The translations under genes and the position numbers were made by a program. Below the pieces are notes generated by a model. That model did not search any database and was not told the origin of the DNA. It saw only the letters and a program-made list of their open reading frames with translations. A DNA stretch of 7,348 nt from the NCBI GenBank assembly GCA_937899365.1, contig CALBPH010000056.1, positions 1-7,348 on the forward strand, given 5' to 3'. Below, one piece after another: positions 1 through 5,501 of this stretch (its first letter is position 1; every line of letters starts with the position of its first letter). The stretch is from an uncultured Leptolyngbya sp. Its GTDB lineage: Bacteria > Cyanobacteriota > Cyanobacteriia > Phormidesmidales > Phormidesmidaceae.

Positions 1-38
1 AAAGCTCCCAGAGAAACAATCTGCAGGGAGCTTTTTTT
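1..38 (+). terminator. Rho-independent terminator of an upstream gene outside the window
   Basis: The arms AAAGCTCCC (1-9) and GGGAGCTTT (26-34) pair perfectly around a 16-base loop, and the right arm runs into seven T residues (32-38). This is the classical form of an intrinsic terminator reading left to right, so a plus-strand gene probably ends just before the window. The left arm begins with A residues, so the same stem may also stop gap2 transcripts arriving on the minus strand. Whether a matching A run continues leftward lies outside the window. Confidence 0.8.
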
Positions 39-47
39 ATTGTCGTA

Positions 48-69
48 CAGGCGTTCAATGGAACGCCTG
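48..69. repeat. Perfect inverted repeat downstream of gap2
   Basis: CAGGCGTTC (48-56) and GAACGCCTG (61-69) form a 9-bp perfect stem with the 4-base loop AATG. It lies 38 bases beyond the gap2 stop codon. On neither strand is it followed directly by a T run, so it is not a standard intrinsic terminator. It could protect the 3' end of the gap2 transcript or help the neighbouring terminator; this is inference. Confidence 0.6.
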
Positions 70-106
70 AACGATATATCTGTGGATCATGTAAAACCCT
101 TATCCT

Positions 107-1123
107 CTAACCAGGCCACTTAGCGGCAACAAGCTCAGCTAGGTCAACAACACGCTGGCTGTAGCCCCACTCGTTGTCATACCAAGCAACAACCTTAACC
201 ATGTCGCCATCCATTACCAAGGTAAGGCTGGAGTCAACAATAGAAGAATCGTCGGTCTTACGATAGTCAATGGAAACAAGAGGCTCTTCGGTATAGCCTA
301 AAACGCCCTTCATATGGCCGTTAGCGGCAGCCTTCATGGCTTCATTGACTTCTTCTTTAATGGTCTTTTTCTCGACCTGAACCACCAAGTCAACAACGGA
401 TACGTTAGGTGTGGGTACACGCATGGCAATACCGTTGAGCTTACCCTTCATCTCGGGGATAACCAAAGCTACAGCTTTAGCCGCACCGGTGGATGTGGGC
501 ACGATGTTGATGGCAGCGGCACGGGCACGACGCAGGTCGCGGTGACTAGCGTCTAGAATACGCTGATCGCCTGTGTAGCTGTGGGTGGTGGTCATTGTGC
601 CTTTGATGATGCCAAAGGAATCATTAACAACTTTGACTACAGGAGCCAAGCAGTTAGTGGTACAGCTAGCATTGCTGATGATGGGGTTCTTGCCATGAAC
701 ATAATCATCGGAGTTAACGCCAATGACATAGGTATCAACATTACCGCCCTTACCAGGAGCTGTAATCAGCACCTGCTTAGCACCCGCTTCGAGGTGACGA
801 CCAGCGCCTTCTTCGCTAACAAAAACACCTGTGGACTCAATTACAAGGTCAATGTCCCTAGCACCCCAAGGCAAGTTGTTGGGGTTGCGATCAGAACAGC
901 ACTTGATAGTCTTATCGCCGACGGTAATCGTGTCATCGGTGAAGCTGACATCTGCATCTAGACGACCCAACAAGGAGTCATACTTCAGCAAATGACAAGC
1001 TGTTTTAGGATCGGAGGTATTGTTGATTGCAACAATATCAAATCCTGAATTTTCTCTGGTCAACCAACAGCGTAGGAAATTGCGCCCAATGCGTCCAAAA
1101 CCGTTGATAGCTACTCTAATCAC
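107..1123 (-). CDS. gap2: Glyceraldehyde-3-phosphate dehydrogenase, Calvin-cycle type (Gap2)
   Basis: In the cytoplasm this enzyme reduces 1,3-bisphosphoglycerate to glyceraldehyde-3-phosphate in the Calvin cycle. At 338 residues it has the usual full length. The N-terminal NAD(P) fold carries NGFGRIGR (7-14). The catalytic motif NASCTTNC places the active cysteine at C154, and H181 in THSYTGDQ is its partner. DASHRDLRRARAAA (191-204) has Ala-Ser where strictly NAD-dependent enzymes have Leu-Pro, which is a mark of the NADP-accepting Gap2/GapA group. The coenzyme-binding strand reads VAINNTSD, with Asn35 at the position where NAD enzymes, and the Synechocystis Gap2 as I recall it, have Asp. 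The start is GTG: it matches the usual N-terminus (M-x-RVAINGFGR), and AGAGGG lies about 9 bases upstream. The gene is divergent from murC across a 396-base gap. Its identity is secure; NADP preference is inferred from the motifs. Confidence 0.97.
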   Translation of the reverse strand: MIRVAINGFGRIGRNFLRCWLTRENSGFDIVAINNTSDPKTACHLLKYDSLLGRLDADVSFTDDTITVGDKTIKCCSDRNPNNLPWGARDIDLVIESTGVFVSEEGAGRHLEAGAKQVLITAPGKGGNVDTYVIGVNSDDYVHGKNPIISNASCTTNCLAPVVKVVNDSFGIIKGTMTTTHSYTGDQRILDASHRDLRRARAAAINIVPTSTGAAKAVALVIPEMKGKLNGIAMRVPTPNVSVVDLVVQVEKKTIKEEVNEAMKAAANGHMKGVLGYTEEPLVSIDYRKTDDSSIVDSSLTLVMDGDMVKVVAWYDNEWGYSQRVVDLAELVAAKWPG

Positions 1124-1161
1124 TGCGCTTACCCTCTGTCGTACAACTGCGTCAAATTAGC

Positions 1162-1177
1162 GTTTGCATGTGCAAAC
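1162..1177. promoter_or_regulatory. Perfect palindrome near the gap2 start, candidate operator or leader hairpin
   Basis: GTTTGCA (1162-1168) and TGCAAAC (1171-1177) are exact inverted copies around TG. The site lies 38 bases upstream of the gap2 GTG codon, downstream of the candidate promoter at 1291-1320. Its two-fold symmetry suits a dimeric repressor blocking transcription, or a small hairpin in the gap2 leader. I cannot name a regulator: it does not fit the NtcA consensus (GTA-N8-TAC) or a CRP-type site. Confidence 0.4.
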
Positions 1178-1290
1178 CCAATGATATCCCATTGCCTGAA
1201 CGACCCGGGATCAGAACTATCACACTAAAAACCGTGGGATAACTTGATCCCCGAGTCCAACAATTAGATTATCGTCCTACTTTGAAATTA

Positions 1291-1320
1291 AGTATAATTG
1301 CTCACGGTATTGGCTTACAA
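1291..1320 (-). promoter_or_regulatory. Candidate sigma-70-type promoter of gap2
   Basis: Read on the minus strand, TTGTAA (1320-1315) and TATACT (1296-1291) are separated by 18 bases. The -10 box matches the consensus at five of six positions and the -35 at four. Transcription would begin near 1284, giving a leader of about 160 bases. No start site can be measured here. Confidence 0.5.
1293..1298 (+). promoter_or_regulatory. Candidate -10 box for murC, overlapping the gap2 -10
   Basis: TATAAT is a perfect -10 hexamer on the plus strand, but the sequence 17 bases upstream (TATCGT, 1270-1275) is a poor -35. If used, it gives a murC leader of about 215 bases. It shares four bases with the opposed gap2 -10, so the two directions could not both be occupied at once. 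Confidence 0.35.
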
Positions 1321-1396
1321 GTCAGTCTTGGGAATACCTATGAAATTTTGACGAACCTTAGGTGGGGAGCGATCCCCTGATGCCAGGTCCTGGACT

Positions 1397-1510
1397 GTGA
1401 GTATTGTGCTGAATCGTCTAAGCGAAACGGTGGAGCCTGTCGAGCAGAGGTATGGCCATCCCATAGATTCCTGGTATCATACGCCTGAAATATCTGTGCA
1501 TGGTGTGTGA
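1397..1510 (+). CDS. Possible 37-codon leader ORF upstream of murC (unproven)
   Basis: A GTG-started frame runs 37 codons and stops 9 bases before murC, so its last bases overlap the murC ribosome-binding site. The frame is open from 1352, but no ATG lies in it and the ribosome-binding signal before the GTG is weak (AGG about nine bases upstream). The peptide has no motif I recognise: it is mildly acidic in the middle (LSETVEPVEQ) and ends in WYHTPEISVHGV. It could be a translated leader coupled to murC, or chance. An N-terminal extension of MurC is not possible because the frame differs from murC and ends in TGA. Confidence 0.2.
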   Translation: MSIVLNRLSETVEPVEQRYGHPIDSWYHTPEISVHGV

Positions 1511-1519
1511 GGTGAGTTT

Positions 1520-2971
1520 ATGCCGATAGCAGTAGATTTTAGTGGCAGGCAATTTCACTTTATCGGTGTTGGTGGTATTGGGATGTCGGCCTTGGCCTAT
1601 GTATTGGCAAAGCGGCAGTTACCGGTGTCTGGCTCTGATCGACGCTTAACGCATATCACTCGTCGTCTTCAAGAAAATGGCGTCCGCATTTTTTGGAGTC
1701 AGGAGGCGGACAACATTGCCCAGGTGACCTGCACGTCATCTACAAATGATGCGGTTTTGCCTCAGGTGGTTTGTTCTACGGCCATCGGTCCAAGCAATCC
1801 TGAATATAAGGCGGCCCTCGATGCTGGCTGCCCCATGTTCCATCGCTCCGATATTTTGGCCGCGTTGATGAATGACACCCAGGGGATTGCTGTGGCGGGT
1901 ACCCATGGTAAGACCACAACTAGCAGCATGGTGGGCTACCTACTGCTGAAGGCGGGTATTGATCCGTCCATTGTGATTGGTGGGGAGGTGTCTGCCTGGG
2001 AGGGCAATGCCTATGTGGGCTCCAGTGACTACATGGTGGCTGAGGCGGACGAGTCGGACGGTTCGTTGGTTAAGCTGTCGGCGGCCATTGGCATTATTAC
2101 TAATATTGAGCTGGATCATCCAGACCACTACAGCACCTTAGACGAGGTTGTGGGCATTTTTAAGCACTTTGCTACCCAATGTGATGTGGTGATTGGTAGT
2201 GCCGATTGCGATACGGTGCTCCAGCGAATTCAGCCTGCGGTAACCTACAGCCTGCGGCAGGATTCAAACGCTGACTACATTGCCACCGATATTTGTGAAA
2301 CTGCCCAGAAAACAACCGCTGAAATCTGGGAGCGGGGAGAGCGTCTGGGGACGTTAAGTCTGGCTATTTTGGGGCGTCACAATTTAAGCAATGCCCTGGC
2401 GGCAATTGCGGTGGCGCGACGGTTGGGGGTGGAGTTTGATGCGATCGCAACCATCATGGCCACCTTTGCCGGGGCTAAACGGCGGTTTGATCAGCGTGGA
2501 TTCCACAACAACATTCTGTTTATCGACGACTATGCCCACCACCCTAGCGAAATTAAAGTTACGCTGGCGGCGGCCAAGGTAAAAAGCACGGAGATTTTAC
2601 CCGCTGTCAGCCAACGGCGAGTGGTAGCCGTATTTCAGCCCCATCGCTACAGTCGTATAACCACGCTGCTCCAGGAATTTGCCACGGCGTTTGGGGATGC
2701 GGATCAGGTGATTGTGACCGATATTTATAGTGCAGGGGAGGCCAATGCCTCTGGCATTACGGGGGAGGATGTCACCAGTACCATTGGTGAGCACCACACC
2801 CAAGCAACCTATGGAGCCACCCTAGACGACGTAAAGTCAAAACTGGCATCAATGTTGCAGCCTGGCGATCTGGTTATTTTTCTCACAGCGGGCAACTTGA
2901 ACCAGGTGATTCCAGATGTTATGGAGTACCAGGCCAATCGGGCTGAACAAGCGACCCTGACCAATGTTTAA
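1520..2971 (+). CDS. murC: UDP-N-acetylmuramate--L-alanine ligase (MurC)
   Basis: MurC joins L-alanine to UDP-MurNAc using ATP, the first amino-acid step of peptidoglycan synthesis, in the cytoplasm. At 483 residues it is full length. The N-terminal Rossmann-like domain shows GVGGIGMSALA (16-26) and GSD (38-40). The central ATPase domain has the P-loop AGTHGKTTT (126-134), EADESDGS (175-182) and NIELDHPDHY (195-204). GRHNLSNALAA (285-295) precedes the C-terminal ligase domain, with FAGAKRRFD (316-324), DDYAHHPSEIK (336-346), FQPHRYSR (372-379) and DIYSAGE (401-407). The ATG is preceded by GAGGTGAG (1509-1516), a good ribosome-binding site, and VDFSGR.FHFIG at the N-terminus agrees with cyanobacterial MurC. 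murB follows after 20 bases, which implies one transcript. A HIP1 octamer lies at 2441. Confidence 0.97.
   Translation: MPIAVDFSGRQFHFIGVGGIGMSALAYVLAKRQLPVSGSDRRLTHITRRLQENGVRIFWSQEADNIAQVTCTSSTNDAVLPQVVCSTAIGPSNPEYKAALDAGCPMFHRSDILAALMNDTQGIAVAGTHGKTTTSSMVGYLLLKAGIDPSIVIGGEVSAWEGNAYVGSSDYMVAEADESDGSLVKLSAAIGIITNIELDHPDHYSTLDEVVGIFKHFATQCDVVIGSADCDTVLQRIQPAVTYSLRQDSNADYIATDICETAQKTTAEIWERGERLGTLSLAILGRHNLSNALAAIAVARRLGVEFDAIATIMATFAGAKRRFDQRGFHNNILFIDDYAHHPSEIKVTLAAAKVKSTEILPAVSQRRVVAVFQPHRYSRITTLLQEFATAFGDADQVIVTDIYSAGEANASGITGEDVTSTIGEHHTQATYGATLDDVKSKLASMLQPGDLVIFLTAGNLNQVIPDVMEYQANRAEQATLTNV
2441..2448. repeat. HIP1 octamer in murC
   Basis: GCGATCGC reads in frame as the first bases of Ala-Ile-Ala within the murC ligase region. 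HIP1 is the highly iterated palindrome of many cyanobacterial genomes. Confidence 0.85.
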
Positions 2972-2991
2972 AGTGTGACCCAACCTGTCAA

Positions 2992-3890
2992 ATGTCCTCA
3001 ACTGAAACGCAACTAACCAGCACAGGCTGTGTCGCTAAGGCCCAGTTTTCCCTAGCAAATCTGACCACGTTTAAAGTGGGTGGCCCCGCCGAATGGTTTG
3101 CTGCCCCCCGCAGCGTCAGCGAACTCCAAGCCTGTGTCCAATGGGCCAATGCTGAGGGGTTACCCATCACCCGTTTGGGGGCGGGGTCTAATTTGCTGAT
3201 TAGCGATCGCGGTTTGCCCGGTCTAGTGATCTGTACCCGCTATCTACGGCAGGCAGAGTTTGACGAAATGGGGCGAGTGACTGTCGCGGCGGGAATGCCC
3301 ATGGCCACCTTGGCCTGGAAGGTGGCAAAACGTGGTTGGACCGGTCTAGCTTGGGCACAGTGGGAGGGGCCGTTGTGATGAACGCTGGGGCCCACGGCAG
3401 CGATACCCAGACCATTTTAGTCAGCACCGATGTCCTTAATCCCGATGGGTCCCTGGAAACCCTGACGTCAGATCAGCTGCAGTTTAAGTACCGCACATCG
3501 ATGCTGCAATCGGATCCACGGATTGTCACCCAGGCCACCTTCCAACTAGAGCCCGGTCACGATCCAAACGTAGTGCGGGCTGAAACCGCCGCAGATTTAG
3601 AGCAGCGCCGCACCACCCAGCCCTATCATTTGCCCAGCTGCGGCAGTGTGTTTCGCAACCCGCAGCCCAAAAGTGCTGGCTGGCTAATCGAACAGTCTGG
3701 CCTCAAGGGGTTTAAGGTGGGGCAGGCCCAGGTGGCAGAACGCCATGCAAACTTTATTCTTAACTGTGGTGGCGCCACGGCGAGCGACATATTCAAACTG
3801 ATTCGCCACATCCAAGACATCGTGGATGACAGGTGGTCCCTACAGTTGAGACCCGAAGTGCAAATTTTAGGAGACTTTCAAGCTGCCTAG
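2992..3890 (+). pseudogene. murB: UDP-N-acetylenolpyruvoylglucosamine reductase (MurB), frameshifted by a 16-base loss
   Basis: MurB is an FAD enzyme that uses NADPH to reduce UDP-GlcNAc-enolpyruvate to UDP-MurNAc, the substrate of MurC. The first part (2992 to about 3354) carries TFKVGGPAEWF and GAGSNLLISDRGLPG of the FAD-binding domain. It then leaves frame and stops at 3378. The second part continues one frame over with GTVGGAVVMNAGAHG, YRTSM (substrate-domain Tyr/Arg), GSVFRNP (catalytic Ser) and LRPEVQILG (catalytic Glu). The family motif at the joint is GLxWAVGIPGTVGG. Here TGG (Trp, 3352-3354) runs directly into GGC (Gly, 3354-3356), so AVGIP and one more base, 16 in all, are missing. 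Adding 16 bases gives 305 codons including stop, a normal length for this MurB type. All other parts look well conserved, so the loss is recent or is a sequence error. As written, no full MurB can be made. Confidence 0.93.
3203..3210. repeat. HIP1 octamer in murB
   Basis: GCGATCGC encodes part of Ser-Asp-Arg just after the GSNLL motif of the MurB FAD domain. Confidence 0.85.
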
Positions 3891-3905
3891 GTGGGTGTTA
3901 CCCTC

Positions 3906-3926
3906 AATTGCTAAATGATTGCAATT
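3906..3926. repeat. Inverted repeat overlapping the ebfC -35 box
   Basis: AATTGC (3906-3911) and GCAATT (3921-3926) are exact inverted copies separated by nine bases. The right arm covers most of the candidate -35 hexamer (3919-3924), so a protein bound here could control ebfC. It is too AT-rich and lacks a T run, so it is unlikely to be the murB terminator. Confidence 0.35.
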
Positions 3927-3947
3927 CCGGCCAAGGCGACGTATAGT
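3919..3947 (+). promoter_or_regulatory. Candidate sigma-70-type promoter of ebfC
   Basis: TTGCAA (3919-3924) and TATAGT (3942-3947) are spaced by exactly 17 bases. They match the -35 consensus at four positions and the -10 consensus at five. A start near 3954 would give a leader of about 29 bases before the ebfC ATG. This would let ebfC be expressed apart from murC-murB. Confidence 0.55.
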
Positions 3948-3982
3948 TTGACAGTTAATTTAGTAAAATCAGGCCGCCAGTT

Positions 3983-4327
3983 ATGAACAAAGGGCAAGGT
4001 TTTGGCTTCGGTCTTGGAAAAATGAAGGAGCTGAGCGAAGCGTTTAAAAAAGCTCAGCAGGTTCAAGAAGGAGCGAAAAAACTCCAGGAAGAGCTTGAAC
4101 AAATGGAGATTGAAGGCCAGTCAGGTGGTGGCTTGGTTAAGGTCGTCCTCAGTGGAAACCAAGAACCCAAACGGGTTTCTATTTCCCCTGATGCGATGAA
4201 TGAAGGGGCAGAGGTTCTTTCTGACCTGGTGTCAGCAGCCATGCGCGATGCTTACCTTAAGTCAACAGAGACCATGCGTGAACGCATGGAAGAATTGACC
4301 GGTGGTTTACAGCTGCCAGGTCTGTAA
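3983..4327 (+). CDS. ebfC: YbaB/EbfC family nucleoid-associated DNA-binding protein
   Basis: Members of this family are small dimeric proteins that bind DNA and associate with the nucleoid; their precise role in cyanobacteria is not settled. The product has 114 residues, the normal size. After a Gly/Phe-rich start (GQGFGFGLG, 4-12), a long charged helix runs from about 13 to 45 (KMKELSEAFKKAQQ...EELEQMEIEG). GGGLVKVVLSGNQEPKRVSISPD (48-70) forms the conserved strand region, and a C-terminal helix (about 78-107) includes the family's DLV..A..DAY.KS..TMRERM pattern. The ATG at 3983 gives the N-terminus I expect for cyanobacterial members; the ribosome-binding signal is weak (AGG, 3971-3973). 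An ATG at 4022 would cut into the conserved start and is less likely. The gene lies 92 bases after murB and ends at a strong hairpin. In other bacteria ybaB usually sits with dnaX-recR; this murB neighbourhood is different. Confidence 0.93.
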   Translation: MNKGQGFGFGLGKMKELSEAFKKAQQVQEGAKKLQEELEQMEIEGQSGGGLVKVVLSGNQEPKRVSISPDAMNEGAEVLSDLVSAAMRDAYLKSTETMRERMEELTGGLQLPGL

Positions 4328-4349
4328 CTCAATCGAATTTAGGCGATCT

Positions 4350-4384
4350 AAAAGCGATTAGCGGATCAGCCGCTAGTCGCTTTT
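4350..4384 (+). terminator. Intrinsic terminator after ebfC
   Basis: A 15-bp stem pairs 4350-4364 with 4370-4384, with a single T-G wobble and the 5-base loop ATCAG. The right arm ends in TTTT, after which the sequence turns to GG, so the U tract is short though the stem is very stable. The left arm starts AAAA, so it is nearly symmetrical, but no minus-strand gene ends here. It closes the murC-murB-ebfC cluster. Confidence 0.75.
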
Positions 4385-4428
4385 GGTGTGGATGATTATT
4401 TTGTTTTTGTGCTCAGTGAGTTTCTGTC

Positions 4429-4896
4429 ATGACAACCCGACTGTTGTTTGTGTGCCTGGGAAATATCTGCCGCTCTCCGTCAGCAGAGAACATTATGAAC
4501 CATCTGCTTGCACAGCGAGGTCTGCAAACCAAGGTGAGCTGTGACTCCGCTGGCACATCCAGCTATCACATTGGTAGTTGCCCCGACAGTCGGATGACGG
4601 CGGCGGCTAAAAAACGCGGCATTAGCCTGGTTGGTCGCGCTCGGCAGTTCACCGTTGAAGACTTTGAGCAGTTTGACCTGATTTTGGCGATGGACGACAG
4701 CAACTATCGCAATATTTTGGCACTTGACTCATCGGGGCAGTATGCAGCCAAGGTAAAACGTATGTGCGACTTTTGCCACGACTATCCCGACCAGGAAGTG
4801 CCTGACCCTTACTATGGCGGCACCGATGGGTTTGACTATGTGATCGGTTTATTGATGGATGCCTGTGATGGGTTGCTTCAGGAGCTTGAGATTTAG
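4429..4896 (+). CDS. Low-molecular-weight protein tyrosine phosphatase
   Basis: This cytoplasmic enzyme class removes phosphate from phosphotyrosine through a cysteinyl-phosphate intermediate. The product has 155 residues, normal for the class. The active-site loop is VCLGNICRSPSAE (8-20): C9 is the nucleophile, followed by five residues and R15, then Ser16. The general acid is D126 in VPDPYYGG (124-131). SAGTSSYHIG (40-49) and the DLILAMDDSN segment (83-92) are also typical. In bacteria such enzymes often oppose tyrosine kinases that govern exopolysaccharide export, but no kinase or polysaccharide gene is in this window, so the substrate is unknown. Arsenate reductases share the fold, but the DPYY signature and close fit to the phosphatase group argue against that. 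The ATG lies 44 bases after the ebfC terminator; I see no convincing promoter and only a weak ribosome-binding site (GTGAG, 4416-4420), so partial read-through is possible. Confidence 0.95.
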   Translation: MTTRLLFVCLGNICRSPSAENIMNHLLAQRGLQTKVSCDSAGTSSYHIGSCPDSRMTAAAKKRGISLVGRARQFTVEDFEQFDLILAMDDSNYRNILALDSSGQYAAKVKRMCDFCHDYPDQEVPDPYYGGTDGFDYVIGLLMDACDGLLQELEI

Positions 4897-4976
4897 ATCG
4901 CTGTTCATTTGATTGCTCCTGATTGCGCCATTGGGCATCAATGACAGGCTGAATGAAACCCGTCAAATCTTTCTAC

Positions 4977-5012
4977 TTATTAGCGAAAAAGAAATTATTG
5001 GCGAAAAACAAA
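4977..5012 (-). repeat. 18-base tandem duplication covering the stop codon of the hypothetical gene
   Basis: Units 5012-4995 and 4994-4977 (minus-strand reading) are adjacent and identical at 16 of 18 positions. The first reads TTT GTT TTT CGC CAA TAA, the second TTT CTT TTT CGC TAA TAA. The period is a multiple of three, so both units are in the same frame, each ending with a stop. The second unit adds further in-frame stops behind the real one. It probably arose by slipped replication. Confidence 0.85.
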
Positions 5013-5501
5013 GTCATAGCTTTTGTAGATGCCCTGGTCATAATTCACCACAAACCAGGTATCTGGATCAAAGGCTAGGGGGTATGCTTCGCTCTGTTTA
5101 GACTGATGCTCTTTTGACAGGGTGCAGTAGGGTGGAGCGATGGTTTCGTGAATAGATGCCTGGGAGGATTCTTGGGCAATGGCTAAAAATTGGGTGAGCT
5201 GACCGCGGGAAAGACGCTGGTCGGCATTCACCATGGACTGACATGTTTGCGCTGTTTCCGCCCGGTTAAAGGACCATGGCTGGATGGACTCTTGTTGAGT
5301 GGGCTGTGGTGACAGGGACGTTGAGAAGCGAGACCACAGATCGCCGGGGGCGATGGCTAGGGCCGATAGGGCAATGCTGCTGAGTAGCCAAGCGAAGCGC
5401 TGTGGTGATCGGGGCTGCGGACGCACATGGTGGTACCCGACCGGTCGGGGTGCCTGGTGAGTCGGGCGGTTGGATGGGCCATATAGAGGGGAGTGAGCCA
5501 T
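4995..5501 (-). CDS. Hypothetical membrane-anchored protein with an extracytoplasmic C-terminal domain
   Basis: I do not know its function. The 168-residue product starts with a Pro/Arg/His-rich, probably cytoplasmic tail (1-35). One hydrophobic segment (about 36-53, FAWLLSSIALSALAIAP) follows, and a domain of about 115 residues that by the positive-inside rule should face the periplasm or lumen. After a Ser/Thr/Gln-rich linker, two cysteines, C87 and C126, could form a disulfide. The end has the run LSRGQLTQFLAI (97-108), PPYC (123-126) and YPLAFDPDTWFVVNYD (140-155). I recall this YPLAFDP.TW.VV.Y pattern from conserved cyanobacterial proteins of unknown role, but could not check it. The gene converges on the phosphatase gene, with 98 bases between, and is divergent from the photolyase homologue (160 bases between). 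A TATAAA-like box at 5533-5528 lies 27 bases upstream of the start codon. No good ribosome-binding site is visible, so the ATG start is only likely; GTG at residue 26 is an alternative. Confidence 0.75.
   Translation of the reverse strand: MAHSPLYGPSNRPTHQAPRPVGYHHVRPQPRSPQRFAWLLSSIALSALAIAPGDLWSRFSTSLSPQPTQQESIQPWSFNRAETAQTCQSMVNADQRLSRGQLTQFLAIAQESSQASIHETIAPPYCTLSKEHQSKQSEAYPLAFDPDTWFVVNYDQGIYKSYDFVFRQ

Larger units (their letters stand above)
1124..1519. other. Divergent gap2/murC intergenic regulatory region
   Basis: This 396-base stretch holds no recognised gene. It contains a candidate gap2 promoter on the minus strand and a perfect -10 box on the plus strand that overlap at 1291-1298, a palindrome at 1162-1177, and several short hairpins. 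The hairpins include GGGGA-GCGA-TCCCC (1364-1377), whose loop is of GNRA type, and CCAGG-T-CCTGG (1383-1393). A second plus-strand candidate is the extended -10 TGGTATCAT (1472-1480), about 40 bases before murC, without a good -35. A possible short leader frame occupies 1397-1510. I see no tRNA or known riboswitch in it. Confidence 0.7.

Noticed and set aside
314..961. Plus-strand open frames opposite gap2.
   Set aside because: They lie wholly within a clear, conserved gene on the other strand and have no recognisable protein features.
3343..3378. Programmed ribosomal frameshifting in murB.
   Set aside because: A frameshift alone would not restore the missing AVGIP residues, and there is no slippery heptamer at the joint; a deletion explains both.
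3336..3890. The second half of murB as a separate gene starting at TTG 3336.
   Set aside because: It begins in the middle of a conserved MurB motif, has no ribosome-binding site, and its sequence is exactly the missing C-terminal part of MurB.
3948..3969. TTGACA (3948-3953) with TAAAAT (3964-3969) as the ebfC promoter.
   Set aside because: The spacer is only 10 bases, too short for sigma-70; the TTGCAA/TATAGT pair with 17 bases fits far better.
4922..4942. Hairpin between the phosphatase gene and the convergent hypothetical gene as a terminator.
   Set aside because: The stem is broken into ATTG/CAAT and GCC/GGC with unpaired bases, and no T run follows.
4649..4966. Minus-strand open frame of 105 codons opposite the phosphatase gene.
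   Set aside because: It overlaps a well-supported gene, has Ser/Gln/His-rich composition typical of antisense frames, and shows no domain.
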